Counted from the first letter of the stretch, positions 1 through 7,161 are shown. The stretch: DNA of 8,957 nt from Clostridia bacterium (GCA_017473285.1 JAFULP010000010.1:1-8957), one strand, 5' to 3'. The notes: generated from the letters alone by a model not told the origin. Translations and numbers: made by a program.

Positions 1-1670
1 AATATTTTTGGCAGGAAAAGGAAGTGTTTAATCATATTGCGCCAATGATTGAAACTCGTATATCAAAAATTACACGACTAAATCCGAATATTGAAGTGTT
101 GCCCGCTTCAATGGATATTGCCGATATCAAAAGTGCTAAATTATCAAAGGAAATATTTAAATCAGTGTCCAACAGGCTAGATTTGCCAGCACTGTCTAAG
201 TATGCTAGCACTTGGTGTGAAATTTGCGGTACAGCATTTTATAAAATCACTTGGAATAGCGAAGCGGGTATGATAGTTGCAACAGATGATAAAAAATCAA
301 TTAAGGAAGGCGATGTGGAAATTAGCGTGTGTTCGCCTTTTGAAATTTTGCCCGACAACTTATCGTGTGAAAGTATGAACGATGTGGGAAGTATTATTCA
401 TGCAAAAGCGGTAAGTGTGGACACCATTAAAAATATTTATGGTGTAAATATCGAGCCCGAAGATGTACACTCGTTTAGCCTAGATAGTGGTTTTGGCTCA
501 AGCGGTGGGCTAGGTTATGATGCGCACATCAACAAGATTACAAATATCGCACTAGACAATCATTGTGTATTGATTGAAAAGTATACAAAGCCAAACCGAA
601 CATATCCACAAGGCAGACTTACAATTGTGGCGGGTGACAAGTTGTTGTTTGACGGCGACTTGCCATACCTAAATGGCGATAACAACGAGCGAGTGTTGCC
701 ATTTATTAAGCAAACTTCCGCATATATGCCAGGATGTTTTTATGGTGTAAGCATTATTGAAAGACTTGTGCCTATTCAGCGTGCATACAACGCAATACGA
801 AACCGCAAGCACGAATATTTTAATCGTATATCAATGGGAGTGTTGACTGTTGAAGATGGCAGTGTGGACACCGATGCTCTTGAGCAAGATGGTTTGTCAC
901 CGGGTAAAGTGCTAGTGTACCGCCAAGGCGGACAAGCACCTACTATTATGAACACGCCTGACATTAATGCCGATTTTAAGGCGGAAGAAGAAAGGTTGAT
1001 GGATGAATTTAAAAATCTTGCGGGCGTAAGCGACCTTATGGACGATAGTGAAAATTACACCAATCTTTCGGGTACAGCCTTGCAGTTGTTAATTGAGCAA
1101 GATGACAACCGTGTAATCAGCGCAATTGACAGTGCTAAGCAAGCCCTAAAACTACTTGCAAAACATATTTTAAGGTTATATAAACAATTTGCAATGATGC
1201 CAAGACTAATTAAAATCGCAGGCGAAATGGGCGATGTTGAAATGTATTATTGGGACAAAAACTCTATTCGCAGTGATGATGTGGTGTTTGATACATCCAC
1301 CGCTCTTGGCGAAAGCGTTGGAACAAGGCGTACAATGCTACTTGACCTATTAAAATCTGGAATATTGTATGACAAAGACGGCAAATTTTCGCAAAGTATG
1401 CGTTCAAAATGCCTAGACTTACTAGGGTTTGGAACTTGGGAACACTCTACCGATATTAATGCACTACACATTAATCGTGCTCAGGAAGAAAATATATCAA
1501 TGCGAAATGCAGATGTTAAAATTTTGCCTATTGATGACCATGAAATACATATCGAAGAGCACATTTCATATATTTTAAGCAATGGTATCAAGGACTGCAA
1601 AAATTATGAAGAAGTAAAACAAAGATTATTAAATCACATTGAGCAACATAAGGCGTTGCAAAATAAATAA
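1..1670 (+). CDS. Phage portal protein (5' end outside window)
   Basis: Forms the dodecameric portal ring at one capsid vertex, through which DNA is packaged and ejected. Numbering from the GTG at 24, the protein shows NHIAPMIETR (3-12), an immunoglobulin-like region with CSPFEILPD (about 103-111), the stretch GCFYGVSIIERLVPIQRAYN (237-256), and LAGVSDLM followed by LSGTALQLLIEQD (about 332-360). These are typical of podovirus-type portal proteins. The frame is open to the window edge: codons from base 3 read YFWQEKEV and lead straight into the conserved NHIAP motif. The GTG is therefore probably an internal valine codon and the true start lies upstream. It is the first gene of the head operon seen here, 12 bases before the scaffold gene. 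Terminase is expected upstream. Identification rests on recognised motifs and on the gene order. Confidence 0.9.
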   Translation, partial: YFWQEKEVFNHIAPMIETRISKITRLNPNIEVLPASMDIADIKSAKLSKEIFKSVSNRLDLPALSKYASTWCEICGTAFYKITWNSEAGMIVATDDKKSIKEGDVEISVCSPFEILPDNLSCESMNDVGSIIHAKAVSVDTIKNIYGVNIEPEDVHSFSLDSGFGSSGGLGYDAHINKITNIALDNHCVLIEKYTKPNRTYPQGRLTIVAGDKLLFDGDLPYLNGDNNERVLPFIKQTSAYMPGCFYGVSIIERLVPIQRAYNAIRNRKHEYFNRISMGVLTVEDGSVDTDALEQDGLSPGKVLVYRQGGQAPTIMNTPDINADFKAEEERLMDEFKNLAGVSDLMDDSENYTNLSGTALQLLIEQDDNRVISAIDSAKQALKLLAKHILRLYKQFAMMPRLIKIAGEMGDVEMYYWDKNSIRSDDVVFDTSTALGESVGTRRTMLLDLLKSGILYDKDGKFSQSMRSKCLDLLGFGTWEHSTDINALHINRAQEENISMRNADVKILPIDDHEIHIEEHISYILSNGIKDCKNYEEVKQRLLNHIEQHKALQNK

Positions 1671-1682
1671 AAGGAGAAAAAT

Positions 1683-2345
1683 ATGAACAATATGGAACAA
1701 CCTATTAATCAAACTTTGCAAGGGGAGAATGTAAATGAAAAACTACAAGTGGCTAGTAATCAAAATAGCACTACTGAAGTTAATCAATCGACTGAAAGCC
1801 CTGTTTCGCAAATAACTGATAAAGGCTCCGTAAATTTAGGTAAATTTAAGGATGCAGAAAGTTTGCTTAAAGCATACAACTCGTTGCAAACCGAATTTAC
1901 TAAGAAAAGCCAAAGATTAAGCGAGTTGGAAAATTCAAAAACTGAATTCACTCGTGAAGAAAAAATCAACAAAGCGATTAAAGAATTGGAACAAAATCAC
2001 AATATTGCCCAAAAATTTTCACAAGACATTAAGCAATCAATTAAAGATATTGAAAGTGAAGATTATCGCCAAATTGTGCAAGAAGAATTGTTAAAAAACT
2101 TGGAAAAGAACTACAAGTCCGCAACCGAATATATGGAAGACGAACAGTTTTTAAACAGTTATGTGTACAACAATCAAACCATAAGGGACAACATTATTCG
2201 TGATTATTTAGCAAACTTGACAAACGCAACTCCAGTAAGAGTTGTGTCCAATATTAGCAGTTCAATTCCGCTTAGCCCGCCAAACAACCCTTCCACAATT
2301 CAGGAAGCAGGTAAGTTGGCAAAAAACATTATTAAACAAGTTTAA
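1683..2345 (+). CDS. Capsid scaffolding protein
   Basis: A 220-residue, highly charged protein located between portal and major capsid genes, the standard position of an internal scaffold that guides procapsid assembly and then leaves. Residues 1-50 are polar and Q/N/S/T-rich. Residues 51-84 carry the GKFKDAESLLKAYNSLQTEF block often seen in Bacillota phage scaffolds, and about 60-170 is predicted by eye to be a long helical coiled coil rich in E, K, N and L. The short basic C-terminal helix (AGKLAKNIIKQV) resembles the coat-binding tail of other scaffolds. The start is set by AAGGAG at 1671-1676. No protease gene or protease domain is visible next to it, so the scaffold is more likely to exit intact (P22 style) than to be digested; that last point is inference. 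Confidence 0.82.
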   Translation: MNNMEQPINQTLQGENVNEKLQVASNQNSTTEVNQSTESPVSQITDKGSVNLGKFKDAESLLKAYNSLQTEFTKKSQRLSELENSKTEFTREEKINKAIKELEQNHNIAQKFSQDIKQSIKDIESEDYRQIVQEELLKNLEKNYKSATEYMEDEQFLNSYVYNNQTIRDNIIRDYLANLTNATPVRVVSNISSSIPLSPPNNPSTIQEAGKLAKNIIKQV

Positions 2346-2356
2346 AGGAGAATTAT

Positions 2357-3520
2357 ATGATAAGTTTAACAACTGCTGAAAGCGCCTTAAAGGACGCTTA
2401 TCTTAATGCTGTATGCAATCAATTAAATACTAATGCAAACCCACTACTTGCTAAAATTAAGCAATCAAGTGCGGATGTGTATGGTAAAAATATTATCAAA
2501 ATGGCACCTATCGGTTTAAACGGTGGTGTTGGAGCGGGGGATGAAACTGAAAAACTTCCTGCTGCTAAGAGCAATCGTTATGCTCAATTTAAAACTACAC
2601 TTAAAAACCTTTATGGTCAAATCGCAATTTCGGATAAGGCAATTCGTGCAAGCAGTTCAAGTGCTGGTGCGTTTGTAGATTTACTAAACGCCGAAATGGA
2701 AGGACTACTTACTGCAAGTAAGTTTAACCTAGGCCGTATGTTGTACGGCGACGGTACTGGTGCGTTGGGCACAGTAAGTGCTGACCCTACTGGTAAAGTG
2801 GTTACTTTTAACAGTGTAAAGAACTTTGCTGAAGGTATGTGCATCGACTTTGGTGGCGAAGAAGTGTTCCGCATTGTAAGCGTGGACATAACTAACAAAA
2901 CTATCACAGTGGACAACGCTGTGACAGGTGTCGCTACTGGCGCTATTGCTTATGTTCAAGGAAGCAAGGACCACGAAATTACTGGTCTTGGTGCAATATT
3001 TGGTTCAACCGACACATTGTATGGACTTACTCGTGCGGATAATCTATGGCTTACTCCATACATCTCAACCAAGTCAACTGAAATTAGTGATGAATTACTT
3101 CAAACTGCTGTTGACTATTTGGCTGAAAATTCTGCAAGTGAAATCGACATCATTACTTGTGGCTCAGGCGTAAGAAGGGCATATATGCAATATTTGTCTT
3201 GCTATCGTCGTAATATTGATGTTATGAACTTGGCTGGCGGATACAAAGCCGTGTCATTTAACGGCATTCCAGTAGTGGCAGATAGATTTGTTGAAGACGG
3301 CACATTGTATATGCTAGATAGTTCTAAGTTTACACTTCATCAATTGTGTGACTGGGAATGGATTGAAGGTGAAAATGGCAACATTTTACATCAAAAGGCT
3401 GGTTACCCTACTTATACTGCAACTTTAGTAAAATACGCAGATTTAATCTGTGACCAACCTAATGGTCAAGCCAAATTTACTAACATCAGCACAACTGTAA
3501 CTAATCCATTTGCGTCATAA
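2357..3520 (+). CDS. Major capsid protein, HK97-like fold
   Basis: A 387-residue coat protein that builds the icosahedral head. The segment LKNLYGQIAISDKAIRAS (about 82-99), followed by the long helix GAFVDLLNAEMEGLLTASKF (about 104-123) and LYGDGTG (129-135), is the N-terminal/spine region of HK97-type coat proteins of Bacillota phages. Residues about 136-205 are beta-rich with many V/T/G (FRIVSVDITNKTITVD) and look like an inserted domain in the coat protein. The C-terminal half (ASEIDIITCGSGVRRAY, then FNGIPVVADRFVEDGTLYML) matches the A-domain of the family. The ribosome binding site is AAAGGAG at 2344-2350, 6 bases before ATG. It follows the scaffold gene by 11 bases and is the last gene before a 141-base structured gap, which may allow it to be expressed at a higher level than the genes downstream. 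Confidence 0.9.
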   Translation: MISLTTAESALKDAYLNAVCNQLNTNANPLLAKIKQSSADVYGKNIIKMAPIGLNGGVGAGDETEKLPAAKSNRYAQFKTTLKNLYGQIAISDKAIRASSSSAGAFVDLLNAEMEGLLTASKFNLGRMLYGDGTGALGTVSADPTGKVVTFNSVKNFAEGMCIDFGGEEVFRIVSVDITNKTITVDNAVTGVATGAIAYVQGSKDHEITGLGAIFGSTDTLYGLTRADNLWLTPYISTKSTEISDELLQTAVDYLAENSASEIDIITCGSGVRRAYMQYLSCYRRNIDVMNLAGGYKAVSFNGIPVVADRFVEDGTLYMLDSSKFTLHQLCDWEWIEGENGNILHQKAGYPTYTATLVKYADLICDQPNGQAKFTNISTTVTNPFAS

Positions 3521-3661
3521 TTTGAATAAAAATTAAATTTAAATAAATTAGTTAATTGTTTTAACTGGTAAAATATCGCAAGTATAGTTATTCAGAGTGT
3601 ATATAGTGTTGTGTTATGGTAAAGGCTGAAACTTACTTGCGATAATTTTTTAGGAGAGAAT
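3521..3661 (+). promoter_or_regulatory. Structured intergenic region after the capsid gene, with terminator-like hairpin
   Basis: This is the only sizeable non-coding gap within the head operon. TATCGCAAGTA (3574-3584) is perfectly complementary to TACTTGCGATA (3634-3644). Inside it AGT (3586-3588) can pair with ACT (3631-3633), and TTCAG (3591-3595) with CTGAA (3626-3630), giving about 19 pairs with small bulges and a 30-base loop. Six T's follow (3646-3651) and merge into the AGGAG of the next gene. Just upstream, AGTTAA-ttgtt-TTAACT (3550-3566) is a second small hairpin. The layout suggests a leaky terminator/attenuator or 3'-end stabiliser of capsid mRNA. A weak extended -10 (TGGTAAAAT, 3566-3574) has no good -35 partner. 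Confidence 0.6.
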
Positions 3662-4021
3662 ATGAAAATTTTAATTAAAAGTGATGTATATAATATTTGC
3701 AACCGCATTAAAAAGTTTGATGTAAGCTATAGGGTGGTGTACGATACGGCAACCAATGCCTATCAAATATATTCCACTAACCTGCAGGGCGAAATTGAAT
3801 TGATTGGTTGGACGCCTTTGAGTTATGTGTGCAGACTTCCGTATAATGAATTGGATATAAGGTGTATTAAATATTTGTATGATACAAGCGTTGACAATCT
3901 TGAGCAAATTATTGAGCAAATTGATGCAACCAACGCCAAAATCGAACACGAAAATCAATTAAAAATACAACAACAATCATCTCTTATTGCCGAAAATAAA
4001 TTGCGACAATTAACTAAATAA
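3662..4021 (+). CDS. Small phage structural-operon protein, function unknown
   Basis: A 119-residue protein between the capsid and the head-completion genes. The first 50 residues look like a small beta-rich domain (FDVSYRVVYDTATNAYQIYS). A segment PYNELDIRCIKYLYDTSVDN (about 60-79) follows, and then a charged helix to the end (IIEQIDATNAKIEHENQLKI). I have an impression that similar proteins occur at this position in other Bacillota phages, but I do not recognise a named family and no catalytic motif is visible. Its ribosome binding site AGGAGAG (3652-3658) directly abuts the U-tract of the upstream hairpin, so its translation may be affected by that structure. It ends 11 bases before the next gene. 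It could be a head decoration, a minor connector or an assembly helper; this is guesswork from position. Confidence 0.75.
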   Translation: MKILIKSDVYNICNRIKKFDVSYRVVYDTATNAYQIYSTNLQGEIELIGWTPLSYVCRLPYNELDIRCIKYLYDTSVDNLEQIIEQIDATNAKIEHENQLKIQQQSSLIAENKLRQLTK

Positions 4022-4032
4022 AAGGAGAGCAA

Positions 4033-4602
4033 ATGACTATATTAGATTTAATTAATAAAAGTGCTATAATGTTAAATATTAAAGAAATTTTAAACGACAC
4101 AAGTTTGATTACCATTTCAGCAACCAACGAAAAAGATGTTTTAGACGATAATTTTGCACTAAAACGAATGTTTGAATTTGCTAAAATTGTGTTAAACGAA
4201 GTAAATTCGTATGCGCCAAAGGTTGAAGAAGTGTCATACACTACCGTTGGTAAAACAATACCTAGGCTTTTATTAACTAGATTATCAAAAGTGATAGGTG
4301 TGAAAAACGAGTATGGCTATGTAAAATATTCGGTTGATGAAGACGGAGTTTATGTTGATGAAGATGGAAGATATACAGTAATATTTAATCAATATCCATT
4401 AACAAATAGTGTGTTTGATGAAATTGAAATATATAACGATTCAATAAAGGAAGATTTGTTAATTAATGGTTTAAACTCATACTACTGTTTAGCAACAGGG
4501 CTGTTGGAAGAATTTAATATATATAACGCACATTATGCTGAAAGGCTTTCTCAAATAAAAAATCTTAAAGTTTTTGCCATGCCTTGTAGGAGTTGGCAAT
4601 GA
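4033..4602 (+). CDS. Head-completion adaptor (gp4-like connector)
   Basis: A 189-residue protein that most likely binds beneath the portal ring after packaging and joins it to the tail hub. Evidence is the position (after the capsid gene, before the hub), the size close to P22 gp4, and a layout of N-terminal helices (LINKSAIML..., ALKRMFEFAKIVLNEVNSYAP), a central beta region ending in the strand YTVIFNQYP, and a C-terminal helical part DLLINGLNSYYCLATGLLEEF with a final CRSW. This arrangement is typical of phage head-tail connector proteins. The start has AAAGGAG at 4021-4027. The stop overlaps the start of the next gene (ATGA, 4599-4602), consistent with translational coupling. The repeated DEDG near residues 107-117 (VDEDGVYVDEDGRY) is a local curiosity. 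The family call is inferred, not proven by a signature motif. Confidence 0.65.
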   Translation: MTILDLINKSAIMLNIKEILNDTSLITISATNEKDVLDDNFALKRMFEFAKIVLNEVNSYAPKVEEVSYTTVGKTIPRLLLTRLSKVIGVKNEYGYVKYSVDEDGVYVDEDGRYTVIFNQYPLTNSVFDEIEIYNDSIKEDLLINGLNSYYCLATGLLEEFNIYNAHYAERLSQIKNLKVFAMPCRSWQ

Positions 4603-6074
4603 TTAGCGTCAAAGCAAAAAGCCCAAAAGGCAAAATTACACTAAAAGATTTTTCCAAAATGGGTTTACCTAACAAGGGAACAAATACGGAAGTAAATTGT
4701 GCGCAACTATATAATTTTAACAACAATAACAAAGTGCTTGAAAAAGGACTTGGCATTAAAAGTTTGACCGTTTATCCCGCAAACGACATAACCGCTGAGC
4801 CTTATGCATTAGATTATCAAGCATTAGGGTTAGAATATTTCAACAAGGTGATGTATTTTAAACAATACTTTTCGTACACCAATCAAACTGCTCATAGGCT
4901 ATTGTTTCATGGCTCGGATGGAAAACTGTATGTGTTTCAAATGTTTTCAAGCGCAAATATGCTAAATTGGACATATCAAATTGTGTTTGACACAATCCCT
5001 ATTGTATTGGAATACAAAAAGGACGGCTTAGACTCTATTTTGATTAGCGCCAATGACAAACTTATGGTGTGGTCAACTGGCTATACTCCATACGAACTAA
5101 GCAATGTGCCAACCATCACCAGTATGAGCGTATACAATGATGTGTTGTATTGCACTATTGCTGGCGAAAGTGATAAGATTTGGTACACATCCAATCTTGA
5201 CCCTGAAAGTGTGGGTACCGAAAGTGATAGTACTAAGTATTTTACGCTAAGTGATGAATGTGGCAGTTGTCGCAAAATGGTAAACTTTAAGGAAAATTTA
5301 TATGTATTTCGTGATTATGGCATTAGCCGTTTAAATACCTATGCTAAATCCGAACCTACATACAATCAAATATATTTAAGCGATAGTAAAATTTATCCTA
5401 ACACTGTAAGCGTGTGTGGCGATTGTGTTATATTTATTACTCGTGATGGAGTGTACAAATTTAATGGCGTAAGCGTTAGCAAAATTGATGTGCTACAAAA
5501 TCTGTTAATTGATAGCATCAACGAATATGCTGTGGCAGCCAATCTTCAAGACAGTTATTATCTAGCATTAAGATTAAATTTTAATGACGACAACATTGTG
5601 GGCTGTGAAACCGAAGCGGATATGAAGAACAATGCTTTGATTAAACTAAATTTGCACGACTATTCTTTTGAAATTATTCGTGGAGTTGACATTAAAGATA
5701 TGCTTGCACTAAAGGCTGAAATTGAAGAAAAAATTATAGTAACTTTTAATTCATTACACAAGGATAAAATTGGCGAAATTACAAATGATGGCAAATGTTT
5801 TGACGAGGTTTTACCACGAGTGTATCGCACAAACAACATTGTTCAAGAACAAATGGAAGATATCACAATCCGCAAAATGCTTGTGGAGGGAAGCAAGGAT
5901 GTTTTGTTAAAGGTTATAACCGATGAAAATGAATATTCTTTTACCACTTATTGTGACGGAATAAACAATTTTCAAAGCATTATTCCTTGCAAAATGTTTA
6001 AATTGGAAGTTAGTTCCAATATTGAAAATCCTAGTGTGAATTTAATTCAACTTGAATATATTAAGCGAAACTAA
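4599..6074 (+). CDS. Tail hub / packaged-DNA stabilisation protein (gp10-like)
   Basis: A 491-residue protein expected to plug or extend the portal-adaptor complex as the tail hub of a podovirus. Repeated beta-strand pairs resemble propeller blades: MTSMSVYNDVLYCTIAG-type turns, WYTSNLDPESVG, KMVNFKENLYVFRDYGISRL, and CVIFITRDGVYKFNGVSVSK. This pattern and the position after a gp4-like gene match P22 gp10-type hubs, which have similar length. The ATG at 4599 is preferred to the TTG at 4593 because AGGAG (4588-4592) lies 6 bases before it and because it forms an ATGA overlap with the previous stop. The C-terminal 100 residues form a separate beta-rich domain (NIVQEQMEDITIRKMLVEGS...). No enzymatic motif is seen. 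A needle or spike gene, which would normally follow, is absent. Confidence 0.65.
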   Translation: MISVKAKSPKGKITLKDFSKMGLPNKGTNTEVNCAQLYNFNNNNKVLEKGLGIKSLTVYPANDITAEPYALDYQALGLEYFNKVMYFKQYFSYTNQTAHRLLFHGSDGKLYVFQMFSSANMLNWTYQIVFDTIPIVLEYKKDGLDSILISANDKLMVWSTGYTPYELSNVPTITSMSVYNDVLYCTIAGESDKIWYTSNLDPESVGTESDSTKYFTLSDECGSCRKMVNFKENLYVFRDYGISRLNTYAKSEPTYNQIYLSDSKIYPNTVSVCGDCVIFITRDGVYKFNGVSVSKIDVLQNLLIDSINEYAVAANLQDSYYLALRLNFNDDNIVGCETEADMKNNALIKLNLHDYSFEIIRGVDIKDMLALKAEIEEKIIVTFNSLHKDKIGEITNDGKCFDEVLPRVYRTNNIVQEQMEDITIRKMLVEGSKDVLLKVITDENEYSFTTYCDGINNFQSIIPCKMFKLEVSSNIENPSVNLIQLEYIKRN

Positions 6075-6153
6075 AACAATCAAAACATTGCATTATACGA
6101 ATTTGTTTTAAGTTTGTATATTTAAAATTTTGATAAACTTAAAAGGAGAGTAT

Positions 6154-6675
6154 ATGAAATTTTTAAAAAGACTAAAAAGTAGCAACTTTTGGGTTAGTAT
6201 GATAAGTGCTGTGGTGCTGATTTTGCAAGCGGTGTTTAATGTTGAAATTAAAACCGAATATCTAAATCAAATCATTATGGCAATACTAGGACTACTTGTA
6301 ATGTCGGGCATAGTAAGTGATAGTTCTAGCGATGAAGTAACGGTTAATAAAAGTGTGGATACTGATAATATAACTAATATGCTTACTCAACTAACTAATA
6401 CATTTGAAAACAATATATTGAGTATTGTTAAGCAATTTGAAACTATTAAGGATGGCTTAACTGAAAAATTGACTCAAACATCGACACCAGAACAAGCAAA
6501 TGCAGTTGAAGATTTAAATATTAACAATACTGAAAATGCTCAAGAATCTACTTCAACCGTTATTGAAGACGGGATTAAACAAGAAGTTGTGGCATCAACA
6601 GTTGAAGTTCAATCTGCGACAGTTGTCACTCAAGCCACATCAACACCAAAAGTATCAAGCGAAAATGTATTATAA
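6154..6675 (+). CDS. Holin, phi-LC3-like (Phage_holin_1 type), with long C-terminal tail
   Basis: A 173-residue small membrane protein that would form lesions in the cytoplasmic membrane at the end of infection. The N-terminus is short and basic (KFLKRLKSSNFW), a hallmark of the family. TM1 spans about 13-29 and TM2 about 37-54, ending in GLLVMSGIVSD, which matches the usual LLGIVTDPT-like end of this family. Residues 60-173 form a long hydrophilic Q/T/S/E/V-rich tail, much longer than the typical 70-140-residue holin. AAAAGGAGAG at 6141-6150 places the start at 6154; an in-frame TTG at 6130 lies upstream of that ribosome binding site and is rejected. It is the last gene before a strong terminator, and no endolysin is adjacent. 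A membrane-anchored structural role is an alternative. Confidence 0.72.
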   Translation: MKFLKRLKSSNFWVSMISAVVLILQAVFNVEIKTEYLNQIIMAILGLLVMSGIVSDSSSDEVTVNKSVDTDNITNMLTQLTNTFENNILSIVKQFETIKDGLTEKLTQTSTPEQANAVEDLNINNTENAQESTSTVIEDGIKQEVVASTVEVQSATVVTQATSTPKVSSENVL

Positions 6676-6678
6676 AGC

Positions 6679-6710
6679 AAAATACAGGGAGTAACATCCC
6701 TGTATTTTTT
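6679..6710 (+). terminator. Strong intrinsic terminator of the phage late operon
   Basis: AAAATACAGGGA (6679-6690) pairs perfectly with TCCCTGTATTTT (6697-6708) around the 6-base loop GTAACA, followed by further T's to 6710. It starts 3 bases after the holin stop and separates the phage genes from the tRNA region. Confidence 0.93.
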
Positions 6711-6825
6711 ATGATTAACTATTTAAATTTTAACTTAAAATAGCGCTGGATATATTAAATCATCAAAATCAAACCAGTGCTTATGGGGACCCCAAATGGT
6801 CGGTTCTCGTCCATATAGTATAATG
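6711..6825. other. Gene-poor junction between prophage end and tRNA-His, with palindromes
   Basis: No convincing gene. The stretch is AT-rich at first and then holds an island of higher GC. AGCGCTGG (6742-6749) pairs with CCAGTGCT (6774-6781) through one G-U. TGGGGACCCCA (6784-6794) is an odd-centred palindrome, and ATGGTCGG...CGTCCAT (6796-6814) is an imperfect palindrome. On the - strand an open frame from about 6840 to 6739 reads ...GREPTIWGPHKHWFDFDDLI... and then stops, which could be the broken 3' end of a gene. Position between the last phage terminator and the 3' end of tRNA-His makes it the natural place for an attachment-site arm. Confidence 0.4.
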
Positions 6826-6860
6826 AAAAAACAACTTAATCATAAGACTAAGTTATTTTT
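6826..6860 (-). terminator. Probable bidirectional terminator after tRNA-His
   Basis: On the - strand, AACTTA pairs with TAAGTT (+ strand 6849-6854 and 6833-6838) and six T's follow (+ strand A's 6826-6831), 13 bases past the tRNA CCA. T's on the other side (6856-6860) allow termination of + strand transcripts as well. The stem is short (6 bp), so strength is uncertain. Confidence 0.55.
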
Positions 6861-6866
6861 AATAAA

Positions 6867-6943
6867 TGGGGTGGGTAGACGGACTCGAACCGACGACAAC
6901 CAGAACCACAATCTGGCGCTCTACCAACTGAACTATACCCACC
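6867..6943 (-). tRNA. tRNA-His (anticodon GTG)
   Basis: A complete cloverleaf: acceptor GTGGGTA/TACCCAC, D-arm with AGTTGGTAGAGC, anticodon arm CCAGA-TTGTGGT-TCTGG with anticodon GTG, TTCGAGT T-loop, discriminator C and encoded CCA (6867-6869). A G sits at position -1 (6943) opposite C73, the identity element for histidyl-tRNA synthetase. The T-stem (GTCGG/CCGTC) has a U-U mismatch at its second pair. It is the last gene of a - strand tRNA operon, and its 3' end points at the prophage, so it is a candidate integration target. Confidence 0.96.
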
Positions 6944-6963
6944 ATATTATCAATTCGAGGTGG

Positions 6964-6984
6964 ACCGCAATTGTTAATTGCGGT
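6964..6984. repeat. Perfect 9-bp inverted repeat between the small ORF and tRNA-His
   Basis: ACCGCAATT (6964-6972) and AATTGCGGT (6976-6984) form a perfect stem with a 3-base loop. No T-run follows on either strand, so it is not a standard terminator. It lies 28 bases after the stop of the 48-residue ORF and 20 bases before tRNA-His in the - strand transcript. A role in processing or mRNA end protection is possible. Confidence 0.7.
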
Positions 6985-7011
6985 ACTTTACGAACGATAT
7001 TATTGAGATTA

Positions 7012-7158
7012 CTACTTTGAAATTACTTTTGTGCTGTTGGATTTTGAACAACATCTAGGCTTAATCTTTTTGGGATTGGATTCAGATTTAACTGAAGGAG
7101 TGTTTTTTGTTTGAGAATTTTTCATCTCGATATAAGCCTTAATAATTCTACCGTTCAT
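7012..7158 (-). CDS. 48-residue basic protein encoded inside the tRNA operon, unknown
   Basis: A short ORF of 48 codons, too short for most gene finders, lying between tRNA-Arg and tRNA-His on the same strand. It begins MNGRIIKAYIEMKNSQTKN, continues with a K/S/P/N-rich middle, has a CC pair near residues 35-36 and ends KVISK. Eleven lysines and two arginines make it strongly basic. Support for translation is the ribosome binding site AAGGAGAG just before the ATG, as good as any in the window, whereas chance ORFs over the nearby tRNAs have none. No transmembrane helix or known domain is visible and I do not recognise it. It would be co-transcribed from the tRNA-Gly promoter or from an internal promoter. 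A structured leader lies before it. It could be a real small protein or a remnant of an inserted gene. Confidence 0.5.
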   Translation of the reverse strand: MNGRIIKAYIEMKNSQTKNTPSVKSESNPKKIKPRCCSKSNSTKVISK

Positions 7159-7161
7159 AAT

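Noticed and set aside
6094..6120. Imperfect 8-bp inverted repeat TATACGAA/TTTGTATA before the holin gene
   Set aside because: Weak AT-rich stem with an 11-base loop and no proper T-run; neither a convincing terminator nor operator, and no well-spaced promoter pair was found here.
6130..6153. Upstream TTG start of the holin gene
   Set aside because: It lies before the ribosome binding site at 6141-6150; the ATG at 6154 is correctly spaced.
6796..7020. + strand ORF of 74 codons running across tRNA-His
   Set aside because: It is antisense to a complete tRNA, has no ribosome binding site, and its middle part is the translated complement of the tRNA.
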